From assembly GCF_011927725.1 (NCBI RefSeq), contig NZ_JAATJC010000001.1, positions 1,681,001-1,745,000 on the forward strand: a DNA stretch of 64,000 nt, read 5' to 3'. The stretch is from Sphingomonas kaistensis. GTDB lineage: Bacteria; Pseudomonadota; Alphaproteobacteria; Sphingomonadales; Sphingomonadaceae. The first letter of the stretch is position 1, and each line of letters begins with the position of its first letter. Under the pieces are notes generated by a model. It was given only the letters and a program-made list of their open reading frames with translations. It was not told where the DNA came from and searched no databases. Below are positions 9,598 through 18,016 of the stretch, piece by piece. The translations under genes and the position numbers were made by a program.

Positions 9598-11163
9598 GTG
9601 ACCGGAAGCAGCTGGGGTGCGATCAAGCGCGAGCCGCTGCTGGCCCCGCGCGGCATTCTTCCCCTGTGGCAACGCCTGGTCCTGCTCGGCGCCTGGGTGC
9701 TGCTGGTCGGCTGGCTCGCCTCGCTGCACGTCGTCTGGCGCGACGAGGCCCGCGCTTATGCCTTTGCGATCGGCGGCGACACGGTGGTCGACATGCTTCG
9801 CGGCTTGCGCGGGGAGGGGCACCCGAGCCTGTGGTACCTGATCCTGCGCGCCGGGCACGTCCTGACCGGCGGCGCGCGCGAGGTGCTGAGCGGTGCCGGG
9901 CTACTGATCGGGTTTCTTGCCGCGGCGCTGTTCGCGCTCAAGGCGCCATTTCGCCTCGGGGTGCTGTTCGTCACCCTGTTCGGCGCCTTCTTCGTGATGG
10001 ATTACACCGTCATCGCCCGCAATTACGGCATTGCGGCGCTGCTGATGTTCGTGATCGCGGCGTGGTGGGAACGGATCAAGGACAGCCTGTGGTTCGGGCT
10101 GCTGTTGTTCCTCCTCGCCAACGTCAACGTGCCGGCACTGGTCCTCGCCGGTGCGCTGTTCCTGTTTCGCGCGCTCGAGGTGCTCGGAACCTCTCCGGCC
10201 GAGCGGCGGGGTGAATGGATCAGGCTCGGTGCCAATGCGGTGATTGCCGCAGGCGGGGCATTGGCGTCGTTCCTGACCGTCTATCCGCCCTTCAACGATG
10301 CCGCCGTCGGGCTGGACAAGCGCCCGCTCACCGCCTGGAACGTGGTTCGCGCCATCTTCCACCAGAAGACCTTCGTGCGTGACCTTGGCATTCCGTGGCC
10401 GGCGCAGACCATCAGCCTGATCCTGATCACCGGCAGCCTGTTCACCTTCGCCCGCCACACGCGTGCTTTGGCGGTTGCGGTATTGGCGTTCTTCGCGCTC
10501 AAATTCTTCTTTTTCTTCATTTACATGGCCTATCTCAGGCACATCGCCTTGTTCCTAATGTTCCTGCTGGCCCTGGCCTGGATTGTCGCCAGCGAGGGCG
10601 GGGAAGAAAGGTTGCCGGCGAGCCACTGGCGGTCGAAGGCGGTGCCGATCGGCAAGTGGATGCTGGTCCTGCTGCTTGCGGTCCAGGTCGTCACTCTGAT
10701 CCGCAAGCCGGTTGCGGAAGCGGTGATGGGTGTTCCCTACAGCCGCTCCGCCGATCTGGCGGCGCTGATGAACCGGCCCGGCCTGCGCGACGCGGTGCTG
10801 ATCGTCGATCCGGACATGGTCGGGGAGGCGGGGGTCTATTACCGCGATGGACAGCCCTTGTGGCTGCTGCGGCAATCGCGCTTCGGCACCTGGGCACCGT
10901 TCAGCAAGGACGGGCGCGGCGACCTGACCCTGGACGACATCCTGGCCGACGCCAGGCTGCTCAACGCCCGCACCGGCCGTGCGGTGGTGATCGCGCTGCA
11001 GCGGCCGATCGGGGAGGACGGCGACTTCCAGATGATGTTCCAGAACCGCACGACGATCACTCCCGAGGGCCGCGCCCGCTTCCTTGCTGCGACCCGCCCG
11101 CTCGCCAGCCTGCGTCCTGCGCAGACCGACGAGGAATATGACGTCTATCGCTATCCGCGCTGA
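9598..11163 (+). CDS. GT-C-like integral membrane glycosyltransferase, copy 2 (tandem paralogue)
   Basis: Paralogue of 8034-9593. The GTG at 9598 is chosen because it gives MTGSS...REPLLA, matching MTGRV...RQPLLA of copy 1, and puts the acidic motif WRDEARAY at residues 49-50 in both proteins. An ATG at 9568, overlapping copy 1, is the alternative. The 521 residues show the same layout: about ten membrane helices, a KFFFFFIYMAYLRH stretch matching KLFFFFVYPGYYRH, a YSRSADLA/YSHAADLA segment, and a C-terminus ending DEEYDVYRYPR. The stop codon TGA directly abuts the stop of the convergent methyltransferase gene. Confidence 0.7.
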   Translation: MTGSSWGAIKREPLLAPRGILPLWQRLVLLGAWVLLVGWLASLHVVWRDEARAYAFAIGGDTVVDMLRGLRGEGHPSLWYLILRAGHVLTGGAREVLSGAGLLIGFLAAALFALKAPFRLGVLFVTLFGAFFVMDYTVIARNYGIAALLMFVIAAWWERIKDSLWFGLLLFLLANVNVPALVLAGALFLFRALEVLGTSPAERRGEWIRLGANAVIAAGGALASFLTVYPPFNDAAVGLDKRPLTAWNVVRAIFHQKTFVRDLGIPWPAQTISLILITGSLFTFARHTRALAVAVLAFFALKFFFFFIYMAYLRHIALFLMFLLALAWIVASEGGEERLPASHWRSKAVPIGKWMLVLLLAVQVVTLIRKPVAEAVMGVPYSRSADLAALMNRPGLRDAVLIVDPDMVGEAGVYYRDGQPLWLLRQSRFGTWAPFSKDGRGDLTLDDILADARLLNARTGRAVVIALQRPIGEDGDFQMMFQNRTTITPEGRARFLAATRPLASLRPAQTDEEYDVYRYPR

Positions 11164-11661
11164 TCAGCCGCCGAGCGCGCCCATTTCGGCGCGGATGCGG
11201 ATGGTGAGGACGATGGCGTTGAGGATCGAAAAGACCAGCGCCACCTGCCACAGCCCGAACACCAGCGGGAGCACGGCGATCTCGCCGATCACCACCAAGT
11301 AATTGGGGTGGCGGACGAAGCGGAACGGCCCGCCGGTGACCAGCGGGGCGCCCGGCAAGACGATGATCCGCGTGGTCCAGCGCGGGCCCAGCGTCCGAAG
11401 CACCCACAGGCGACCGGCCTGGAGCAACAGGAACAGCCCGAACAGCAGCCAGTGAATGTCGCGCCCCGGGGCGAGCCAGAACAGGGTGGCGAGCCAGCCG
11501 GCGTGGACCGCGACGATCAGGGGATAGTGGCCGGGCGCATGCTCATAGGCCCCGGCTGCGAGCAAGCGGGCGGTGTTGGCGCGGGCGATCTGCAATTCGG
11601 ACAGCCGCTGCAGCAGCACGAAGAACAGGATGGCGTAGGCCGGCCAGTGCGGATCGCTCAT
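11164..11661 (-). CDS. Isoprenylcysteine carboxyl methyltransferase-like protein (BpsB/YpbQ-like alkylpyrone O-methyltransferase)
   Basis: A 165-residue integral membrane protein with about five helices. It carries the ICMT-family signature GPFRFVRHPNYLVVIGEIAVLPL, in which the RHPNY element contributes to S-adenosylmethionine binding. Its ATG overlaps the stop of the type III polyketide synthase (ATGA). In Bacillus the same pair (bpsA-bpsB) makes alkylpyrones and methylates them, so the likely job here is O-methylation of a polyketide made by the upstream enzyme. The product is inferred from family and context only. Confidence 0.8.
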   Translation of the reverse strand: MSDPHWPAYAILFFVLLQRLSELQIARANTARLLAAGAYEHAPGHYPLIVAVHAGWLATLFWLAPGRDIHWLLFGLFLLLQAGRLWVLRTLGPRWTTRIIVLPGAPLVTGGPFRFVRHPNYLVVIGEIAVLPLVFGLWQVALVFSILNAIVLTIRIRAEMGALGG

Positions 11662-12704
11662 GCCCGGTTCAGGGTCAGCGCGGCGCAGGTGAAGCCGGGG
11701 CCGAAGGCGGTCATCAGCGTTCGCTGCGGAAGACCGCGCGCAAGCAGCCGCTCGGCGACGAATAGCACGGTCGGCGCGCTCATGTTGCCATGGTCGCGCA
11801 GCACTTCGCGCTCGAGGTCGAGGGTGCCTTCGGGCAGGTCCATCGCGGCTTCGATGGCGGTGATCACCTTGGCCCCGCCGGGGTGGGAGCAGAGCCGGTC
11901 GATGTCGCCGCGGGCGAGGCCCATGTCGCCGAGAATGCCGTCGATCGCGCCTGCCAGCTCAGCGGTGACGAAGGGCGGAATGGCGCGGTCGAACACGACG
12001 GCGAGGCCGGGGTCCTCGACCCGCCAGCCCATGATGCCGAGCGTGTCGGGCCACAGCCGCTCGCCCGCCGCGCCAATGGTGGCGGGCCCGTCGCCGGCAG
12101 TGGAAACGATCGCAGCCGCCGCGCCGTCGCCGAACAGCGCGGTCGCGACCAGCGCGGCGGGATCGTCGGTGTCGAGCCGGATCGAGATCGAGCAGGTCTC
12201 CACGCTGACGAACAGCCAGCGGGTCCCGGGATCGGCGGCGGCGAGGCGGGCTGCGGTGGCCAGTCCGCTGATCCCGCCCGCGCAGCCAAGGCCGAACACC
12301 GGCACCCGGCGGACGTCGTCCCGAAAGCCAAGGCGGGGTGCGACCCGCGCTTCGAGGCTGGGGGTGGCGATGCCGGTGGTCGAGACGAATACAATGCCGT
12401 CGATGTCGGCCGGGGCCAGGCCGGCCCGGTCGAGCGCGCCCACCGCCGCCTCCTCGAACATCCGCTCGGAGGCGTCGAGGTAGAGGTCGTTGCGCGATTG
12501 CCAGCCGTGATCGCCCGCATACCAGTTAAGCGGAGCGACGAGGTTGCGCCCCTCGATCCCGGCGTTGTCGAACACGCCCGACAGTCGGTCGTAGAGCGCC
12601 TTGCGCCCGGCAAAGAGGTCGCGGCCGATGTCCTTGGCTTCAGCCTGGCTGATGCGGTGCGGGGGAACGGCAGTGGCGAGGCTGAGTAGGGTGACTGGCT
12701 GCAC
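11658..12704 (-). CDS. Type III polyketide synthase (chalcone/alkylpyrone synthase-like)
   Basis: A 348-residue homodimeric-type ketosynthase that extends an acyl-CoA starter with malonyl-CoA. The catalytic triad is visible: Cys141 in FGLGCAGG, His274 in CSHPGG and Asn307 in DHGNMSAPT. The GFGPG-like loop near the C-terminus reads AFGPGFTC. Starts at GTG (12704). It is followed, with a 4-bp overlap, by an ICMT-like methyltransferase, as in the Bacillus bpsA-bpsB pair, which favours a long-chain alkylpyrone or alkylresorcinol product. It is divergent from the lipoprotein dehydrogenase gene. Confidence 0.88.
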   Translation of the reverse strand: MQPVTLLSLATAVPPHRISQAEAKDIGRDLFAGRKALYDRLSGVFDNAGIEGRNLVAPLNWYAGDHGWQSRNDLYLDASERMFEEAAVGALDRAGLAPADIDGIVFVSTTGIATPSLEARVAPRLGFRDDVRRVPVFGLGCAGGISGLATAARLAAADPGTRWLFVSVETCSISIRLDTDDPAALVATALFGDGAAAAIVSTAGDGPATIGAAGERLWPDTLGIMGWRVEDPGLAVVFDRAIPPFVTAELAGAIDGILGDMGLARGDIDRLCSHPGGAKVITAIEAAMDLPEGTLDLEREVLRDHGNMSAPTVLFVAERLLARGLPQRTLMTAFGPGFTCAALTLNRA

Positions 12705-12765
12705 TAAGGTCGGTGCTTCCTATATCGGGGACGCGGGCTACAGAATGTTGTGATGTAACTCGCCT

Positions 12766-12771
12766 AGGAGG
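12766..12771 (+). promoter_or_regulatory. Strong ribosome-binding site of the aldose dehydrogenase gene
   Basis: A perfect AGGAGG lies seven bases before the ATG at 12779. It decides the start against the longer open frame beginning at 12713. Confidence 0.8.
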
Positions 12772-12778
12772 TTTAAGG

Positions 12779-13894
12779 ATGCGATTTGGTACTCTTCATG
12801 GCGTGATGGCCTTTGGTCTAGCACTTTCCTCGTGCGGGACGGCCGCCGTTCCGGCCCAGGACCAGCCGGCGGAAGGAAGCCAGCCGTTCAAGGTCACGCC
12901 GGTGGCGAGCTTCGACACGCCGTGGGCGATGGCGTTTCTTCCCGGCGGGCGCGACGCGCTGGTCAGCGAAAAGGACGGCCGCCTGTGGGTCGTCAATGCG
13001 GACACGGGCGCGAAGACCGCGGTGTCGGGCGTGCCGGCGGTCAAGGTCGCCGGGCAGGGCGGCCTCGGTGACGTGGTGGTCGGCCCGCAGAACCGCATCT
13101 ACCTCAGCTTCGTCGAGGGCGGCGCTGGCGAGACCAGCGGCGCGGTGGTCGGCTACGGCCGGCTGGTCGCCAATGCCGGTGCCTACGCGCTTCAGGACTT
13201 CAAGATCGTCTGGCGGCAGGCGCCCAAGGTCAGCGGCAACGGCCATTTCTCGCACCGCATCGCCTTCGGGCCGGACGGCGCGATGTACGTCACCTCAGGC
13301 GACCGGCAGAAATTCCAGCCGGCGCAGGAAACCACCGGCAATCTCGGCAAGGTTCTCCGGCTGACTCCGGAAGGGCAGCCGTTCCCCGGTAACCCGTGGG
13401 CGGCGAAGGGCGGCGTGCAGGCGCAATTCTATTCGATCGGCCACCGCAACCTGCTCGGCATCGCCTTCGCCCCCGACGGGCGCCTGTGGGAGCATGAGAT
13501 GGGTCCGCAGGGCGGCGACGAGGTCAACCTCATCGTGGCTGGCAAGAATTATGGCTGGCCGGTGGTGTCCAACGGCTCCAATTACGGCGGCGGGGACATT
13601 CCCGACCATCCGACCCGGCCCGAGTTCGAGGCGCCCAAGGTGTGGTGGAATCCCAGCATCTCGCCGGCCGGCCTGATCGTCTATTCGGGCGACCTGTTCC
13701 CGCAGTGGAAGGGCGACATCCTGATGGGCGGTCTGTCGGGCGAATCGCTGATCCGCATCGACGTCAACGGCGACCAGGCGAGCAAGGCGGATCGCTGGAA
13801 GATGGAGCGCATCCGCGAGGTGGAGCAGGGGCCGAAGGGCGAAGTCTACCTGCTGGAGGACAGCGGCCGCCTGCTGCGGCTGACACCGGCCTGA
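12779..13894 (+). CDS. Lipoprotein PQQ-dependent aldose sugar dehydrogenase (YliI/Asd-like, GSDH family)
   Basis: A 371-residue six-bladed beta-propeller sugar dehydrogenase of the soluble glucose/sorbosone dehydrogenase family. The N-terminus is a lipoprotein signal with lipobox LSSC (Cys19), so the enzyme should be anchored in the cell envelope facing the periplasm. Family motifs include SFDTPWAMAFLPGG, GNGHFSHRIAFGPDG and HEMGPQGGDEVNLI, similar to the PQQ and calcium contact segments of YliI. It would oxidise aldoses and pass electrons to the respiratory chain. Where PQQ comes from is not visible here. A bidirectional terminator follows. Confidence 0.87.
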   Translation: MRFGTLHGVMAFGLALSSCGTAAVPAQDQPAEGSQPFKVTPVASFDTPWAMAFLPGGRDALVSEKDGRLWVVNADTGAKTAVSGVPAVKVAGQGGLGDVVVGPQNRIYLSFVEGGAGETSGAVVGYGRLVANAGAYALQDFKIVWRQAPKVSGNGHFSHRIAFGPDGAMYVTSGDRQKFQPAQETTGNLGKVLRLTPEGQPFPGNPWAAKGGVQAQFYSIGHRNLLGIAFAPDGRLWEHEMGPQGGDEVNLIVAGKNYGWPVVSNGSNYGGGDIPDHPTRPEFEAPKVWWNPSISPAGLIVYSGDLFPQWKGDILMGGLSGESLIRIDVNGDQASKADRWKMERIREVEQGPKGEVYLLEDSGRLLRLTPA

Positions 13895-13898
13895 CACG

Positions 13899-13935
13899 AA
13901 AAAGGGGGCGGCCCCGCGTGGAGCCGCCCCCTTTT
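13899..13935. terminator. Bidirectional rho-independent terminator
   Basis: A 9-bp perfect GC stem (13904-13912 with 13923-13931) and a 10-base loop. Five A precede it and four T follow, so it can work on both strands. It lies between the convergent dehydrogenase and CsbD genes. Confidence 0.9.
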
Positions 13936-13950
13936 CGTTGCGAAGCGCGG

Positions 13951-14205
13951 TTAGGCGTTTTTGGTACGCTTGCCGCGCAGGCTGTTCAGCAGCGCAAGGC
14001 CGAAGATGCCGGCGGCGGTGTAGCTGGCGGCCTTGTTGTTTTTCACGAAGTCGCGCACCTGGCCGATGCCCTTGCGCAATTCTCCCGACAGCTGGTCGGT
14101 GGCGCCGTCCTGCTGCAGCTTGGGATCGCCGGTGACGTCGCCGAGGCCGGCCTTGAAATCACCCTTGGTGCGCGTGGCTTCGCCAGCGATCGTGTCGATG
14201 TTCAT
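13951..14205 (-). CDS. CsbD-family small protein with a C-terminal membrane helix
   Basis: 84 residues, starting at ATG 14205 with GGAG eight bases upstream; the longer frame is not needed. The N-terminal half is CsbD-like ([30 protein letters not shown]). The C-terminus has a hydrophobic helix ([16 protein letters not shown]) and a basic tail, so it may be membrane-tethered. CsbD proteins are induced by general stress in many bacteria, but their biochemical role is unknown. It is transcribed alone, convergent with the dehydrogenase. Confidence 0.85.
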   Translation of the reverse strand: MNIDTIAGEATRTKGDFKAGLGDVTGDPKLQQDGATDQLSGELRKGIGQVRDFVKNNKAASYTAAGIFGLALLNSLRGKRTKNA

Positions 14206-14265
14206 GTTGTTTCTCCAGAAACGGGGTTGCGGTTGTAACGCGCGACCGCCGTGCAAGTGCCGCTC

Positions 14266-15852
14266 ATGTTTGCAGGTGGGTCATCATCTGCCAAAGACCC
14301 GGCAGTGACTTTCCGGACCTCCCACCTCCTCGCCGCCTTTCCGCTCGGACTTGCTTCGGCGCTTGCGTTCGAGCCGGTCGGCCTGTGGCCGCTGATGCCG
14401 CTCGCCTTCGCGGCGCTGGCCATGCTGATCTCGCGCAGCGGAAGCATGGGCAGGGCGCTCCTGACCGGCTGGCTGTTCGGCGCCGGGCAATTCATGCTCG
14501 GCCTCAACTGGATCGCCACCGCCTTCACCTATCAGGCGGCGATGCCGGCCTGGCTCGGCTGGCTCGCGGTGTTCCTGCTCAGCCTCTACCTCGCGGTCTA
14601 TCCGGCGCTCGCGGCCGGGCTCGCGTGGCGCTTCGGGCAACGCTCGCCGCTCGCGCTCGCATTCGCGCTCACCGGAGGATGGGCGCTCGGCGAGTGGCTG
14701 CGCGCCACCATGTTCACCGGCTTCGCCTGGAACCCGGTCGGGGTCAGCCTCCTCGACACCTTCTGGCGCGGCACCGCGGCGGGGATCGGCACCTACGGCT
14801 TGTCGATGCTGGTGGTGGCGCTGGGCGGAGCGCTGTTCCTCGCCTTTGCAAAGGCACGGCGAAGCGCGGCCGTGATCGCGGTCGCGCTGCTCGGACTCGG
14901 TCTGCTCGGTTGGCTGCCCTCGGCCGCGCCGCAGGTCGCCGGCGGCAAGGCGATCCGCGTGGTCCAGCCCAACATCGGGCAGGAAGACAAGTGGCGCGAA
15001 GGGCTGGAGGAAGAAGCCTTCCGCCGGCTCACCAGCCTGTCGACCCTCAAGCCAGGCGCCGATCCGACCCTTCTGCTGTGGCCCGAAGTCGCGGTTCCCG
15101 TCGCCTTCCAGCTCGAAGGCCCGCCGCCGCCCCGCCGGACCGCCGAATTGCCGCCCGCGAAACGCGCCGGACAGGTGCTTCGTCCAGGCTCCGATCTCCT
15201 CGTAACCGGTGCCTTCACCCTGGTGGTCGACGGCCAGGCCAATCTGGTCGGAAGCACCAACAGCGTGATGCCGATCACCGCCGACGGCCGGATCCTCGGC
15301 CGCTACGACAAGGCCCATCTGGTGCCCTACGGCGAATATCTGCCGATGCGGCCGATCCTGTCGGCAATCGGGCTGTCGCAGCTTGCGCCGGGGGTCGGCG
15401 ACACGCTGTCCGGTCCCGGCCCGCGCAACCTGGCGCTGCCCGGCTGGGGCACGATGGGACTGCAGATCTGCTACGAGATCATCTTCTCCGGCCAGGTGAT
15501 CGATCCGGACCACCGCCCCGATTTCCTGTTCAATCCCTCCAACGACGCGTGGTTCGGAAGCTGGGGGCCACCCCAGCATCTCGCCCAGGCCCGGCTGCGC
15601 GCCGCGGAGGAAAGGATTCCGGTGATCCGCTCCACCCCGACCGGGATCAGCGCCGTGGTCGACGCGAACGGGACGGTGCTTGCCAGCCTGCCGTGGCGTA
15701 CCGCCGGGGTGATCGACGCCAGGCTGCCGCTGCCGGGGCCGCCGACGTCCTTTTCGCGGTTCGGCAACCTCATTCCCCTGGGCCTTGCCTTCCTGCTCCT
15801 GCTGTTCGCGGTTGGCATGGACGCGCGAGGACGCTACAGGCGGCACATATAA
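14266..15852 (+). CDS. lnt: Apolipoprotein N-acyltransferase
   Basis: Lnt adds the third acyl chain to the N-terminal cysteine of lipoproteins in the inner membrane. About 528 residues: six or so N-terminal membrane helices (LNWIATAF and [18 protein letters not shown] are typical), a periplasmic nitrilase domain, and a C-terminal helix. The catalytic triad is visible as Glu274 (WPEVAVP), Lys349 ([14 protein letters not shown]) and Cys402 (QICYEIIF). The start is uncertain: GTG 14251, ATG 14266 and GTG 14305 are in frame and none has a good ribosome-binding site. Lipoproteins such as MsrA and the aldose dehydrogenase in this window would be its substrates. Confidence 0.95.
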   Translation: MFAGGSSSAKDPAVTFRTSHLLAAFPLGLASALAFEPVGLWPLMPLAFAALAMLISRSGSMGRALLTGWLFGAGQFMLGLNWIATAFTYQAAMPAWLGWLAVFLLSLYLAVYPALAAGLAWRFGQRSPLALAFALTGGWALGEWLRATMFTGFAWNPVGVSLLDTFWRGTAAGIGTYGLSMLVVALGGALFLAFAKARRSAAVIAVALLGLGLLGWLPSAAPQVAGGKAIRVVQPNIGQEDKWREGLEEEAFRRLTSLSTLKPGADPTLLLWPEVAVPVAFQLEGPPPPRRTAELPPAKRAGQVLRPGSDLLVTGAFTLVVDGQANLVGSTNSVMPITADGRILGRYDKAHLVPYGEYLPMRPILSAIGLSQLAPGVGDTLSGPGPRNLALPGWGTMGLQICYEIIFSGQVIDPDHRPDFLFNPSNDAWFGSWGPPQHLAQARLRAAEERIPVIRSTPTGISAVVDANGTVLASLPWRTAGVIDARLPLPGPPTSFSRFGNLIPLGLAFLLLLFAVGMDARGRYRRHI

Positions 15853-15876
15853 AGCTATCTTTATATCCTTATATCC
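15847..15876 (+). promoter_or_regulatory. Perfect inverted repeat upstream of metK, likely regulator operator
   Basis: ATATAAAG-CTAT-CTTTATAT is an exact 8-bp inverted repeat (15847-15854 and 15859-15866), followed by a further half-site-like CTTATATCC. It starts over the lnt stop codon and ends about 25-35 bases before the metK ATG. It is strikingly AT-rich against the surrounding GC-rich DNA. Its size and location fit an ArsR-type SahR/MetR operator controlling S-adenosylmethionine cycle genes; the regulator assignment is inference. Confidence 0.65.
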
Positions 15877-15899
15877 GCTCCCAGACGCACCGGAGTCCC

Positions 15900-17111
15900 A
15901 TGCGCCAGTCCTATCTCTTCACCTCCGAATCCGTGTCCGAAGGCCATCCCGACAAGGTCGCCGACCAGATCAGCGACGCCATCGTCGACCTGTTCCTGTC
16001 CAAGGATCCGGAAGCGCGCGTCGCGTGCGAGACGCTGACCACCACCAACCTCGTGGTCCTTGCCGGTGAGATTCGTGGGCGCGGGATCATGGACGAAGCG
16101 GGCAATTGGGCGCCCGGCATCGAGCAGGAGATCGAACAGGTCGTCCGCGCGACCGTGAAGAAGATCGGCTACGAGCAGGAAGGCTTCCACTGGGAGAAGC
16201 TGCGCTTCGAGAACAATCTCCACCCGCAGTCGGCGCACATCGCGCAGGGCGTCGACGCCAGCGGCAACAAGGACGAGGGCGCGGGCGACCAAGGCATCAT
16301 GTTCGGTTTCGCCTGCGACGAGACGCCCGACCTCATGCCGGCGACGCTCGACTACAGCCACAAGATCCTCGAGAAGCTCGCCGCCGACCGCCATTCGGGC
16401 GCCGCGCCGTTCCTCGAGCCGGACGCCAAGAGCCAGGTCACGCTGCGGTTCGAGAATGGCAAGCCGGTCGCCGCCACCGCGATCGTCGTCTCGACCCAGC
16501 ACAAGAAGGGCTATGACGAGGGCGAGCACGAAGCCGAGCTCAAGGCCTATGTCCGCGACGCCATCGCCTCGGTGATCCCGGCCAGCCTGCTGAGCGACGA
16601 AACCGTCTACCACATCAACCCGACCGGCAGCTTCGAGATCGGCGGTCCTGACGGCGATTCGGGCCTGACCGGGCGCAAGATCATCGTCGACACCTACGGC
16701 GGCGCGGCCCCGCACGGCGGCGGCGCCTTCTCCGGCAAGGACCCGACCAAGGTCGATCGCTCGGCCGCCTATGTCGCGCGTTACCTCGCCAAGAACATCG
16801 TCGCGGCCGGCCTCGCCACCCGCTGCACCATCCAGCTGTCCTACGCAATCGGCGTGTCCGAGCCGCTGTCGCTCTACGTCGACACCCACGGCACCGGCAC
16901 CGTCGGCGACGACAGGCTGGAGCAGGCGATCGGCAAGATGGAGCGGCTTGGTCGCCTGACCCCGCGCGGCATCCGCACCGCGCTTGGCCTCAACCAGCCG
17001 ATCTACGCTTCGACCGCCGCCTACGGGCACTTCGGCCGCAAGGCCGAGGGCGGGCTGTTCCCGTGGGAGAAGACCGACCTTGGCGACGAGCTGAAGGCGC
17101 TGGTCGCCTAA
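15900..17111 (+). CDS. metK: S-adenosylmethionine synthetase
   Basis: MetK makes S-adenosylmethionine from methionine and ATP. 403 residues, starting at [23 protein letters not shown], with the signature regions [16 protein letters not shown] and [16 protein letters not shown]. The ATG lies 48 bases after the lnt stop, behind a palindromic operator-like sequence, so it probably has its own promoter. Its stop overlaps the stop of a convergent small gene by four bases. Confidence 0.98.
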   Translation: MRQSYLFTSESVSEGHPDKVADQISDAIVDLFLSKDPEARVACETLTTTNLVVLAGEIRGRGIMDEAGNWAPGIEQEIEQVVRATVKKIGYEQEGFHWEKLRFENNLHPQSAHIAQGVDASGNKDEGAGDQGIMFGFACDETPDLMPATLDYSHKILEKLAADRHSGAAPFLEPDAKSQVTLRFENGKPVAATAIVVSTQHKKGYDEGEHEAELKAYVRDAIASVIPASLLSDETVYHINPTGSFEIGGPDGDSGLTGRKIIVDTYGGAAPHGGGAFSGKDPTKVDRSAAYVARYLAKNIVAAGLATRCTIQLSYAIGVSEPLSLYVDTHGTGTVGDDRLEQAIGKMERLGRLTPRGIRTALGLNQPIYASTAAYGHFGRKAEGGLFPWEKTDLGDELKALVA

Positions 17112-17368
17112 GCGGCGGGCTTGCCGACCGACGGCACCGGGGCGAGCTTGCCGAGCCCCGGTGTCGGCGCGCGGCTGCGGCCGAGCGACCAGTTCGCCTG
17201 CATCCGGACCTGCGGGTTGGGGACGCACCAGATCTCGCCGCCTTCGTCCATGGCGACTACCCACAACAGGTCGAATTCGGGGCCATAGTCGATCACCGCC
17301 ATGGCCTGGCCCTTGCCGCGATCCGTGACGTGGAGGGGAAGGGGCGGCGAAAGTTGAGTGAAGCTCAT
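17108..17368 (-). CDS. Conserved-looking hypothetical protein, 86 residues
   Basis: I do not recognise a named family. The 86 residues lack a signal peptide or membrane helix. The middle part, [41 protein letters not shown], looks like a small beta-rich cytoplasmic domain. Codon use is in keeping with the neighbours. It is convergent with metK, sharing four bases at the stops, and lies downstream of the DUF2231 gene. It may be a real small gene of unknown function. Confidence 0.6.
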   Translation of the reverse strand: MSFTQLSPPLPLHVTDRGKGQAMAVIDYGPEFDLLWVVAMDEGGEIWCVPNPQVRMQANWSLGRSRAPTPGLGKLAPVPSVGKPAA

Positions 17369-17369
17369 A

Positions 17370-17400
17370 CCCCCCTAACGAAGCGCGCGCGCTTCGGGGG
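17370..17400. repeat. Palindrome between the DUF2231 gene and the small hypothetical gene
   Basis: GAAGCGCG-CGCGCTTC is an exact 16-base palindrome (17380-17395), flanked by a run of C on the left and G on the right that could extend the stem. There is no T-tract, so it is only a weak terminator candidate for the DUF2231 gene. Confidence 0.4.
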
Positions 17401-17429
17401 CCGACGTGGCCTAAAGACCCGGGCAGCGC

Positions 17430-17957
17430 TTAGCGGCGGTCGCGGCTGAACTTGCGGTCCGCCGCCAGCTGATCCTGCGGCCCGGTACCGCCGCCCTCAT
17501 GGTCGCCGCGGTCCTGCACCCCGACCCGGTGCTTGTAGACGAGCTCGCCGCCAAGCCATCCCGAATAGGCAAGGATCGCAACGCTCGCGAGGCTGAGCCA
17601 CACGCCCAGCGTGCCGACCTGGTCGGTGCCACCGGTCAGCCGCGCGACGAGGTTCACCGCTTCCAGCGTCATCACCACGATGTTGGCGATCATGTGCCGG
17701 GTCGCGGCGCCAATCCGCTTGACCCGGTCGTCGCCGAGGTAATCGGCCATGCCCGCGGCCGCGGCCAGCAGCGACGTCAGCAGCCCGGCGCCGAGCAGCC
17801 AGTTGCTCGCCGTCGCCCATCCGCCCTCCCGGGTGGTCAGCCACATAATGTCGGTGACCAGCACGCCGATGAAGCTGACGATGGGAAAGGGGATCAGCAG
17901 CGGATGGATCGGATGGCCGCCGAGTTGCGCCGTGCTTCGGGGATTATCACCGTTCAT
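17430..17957 (-). CDS. DUF2231 membrane protein
   Basis: A 175-residue inner-membrane protein with four helices. The N-terminus LGGHPIHPLLIPFPI is the DUF2231 hallmark, with a conserved histidine pair near the membrane face. The C-terminal 30 residues are charged and likely cytoplasmic. Family members are often annotated as possible redox or haem-related membrane proteins, but the function is not established. It is divergent from trmB. Confidence 0.85.
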   Translation of the reverse strand: MNGDNPRSTAQLGGHPIHPLLIPFPIVSFIGVLVTDIMWLTTREGGWATASNWLLGAGLLTSLLAAAAGMADYLGDDRVKRIGAATRHMIANIVVMTLEAVNLVARLTGGTDQVGTLGVWLSLASVAILAYSGWLGGELVYKHRVGVQDRGDHEGGGTGPQDQLAADRKFSRDRR

Positions 17958-18016
17958 TGCGCTTCCTTCGTCCCTCGCCTGTTGCCGCCTGAACGCGGGC
18001 GAGTAAAGGCAGGTCC

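Noticed and set aside
14385..15899. N-terminal extension of 505 residues joined in frame to metK
   Set aside because: The frame is open through lnt by chance. MetK starts at its family N-terminus at 15900, with its own upstream operator-like site.
15853..15899. SAM riboswitch upstream of metK
   Set aside because: The gap is only 47 bases, with a perfect DNA palindrome and no riboswitch-like structure, so a protein operator is favoured.
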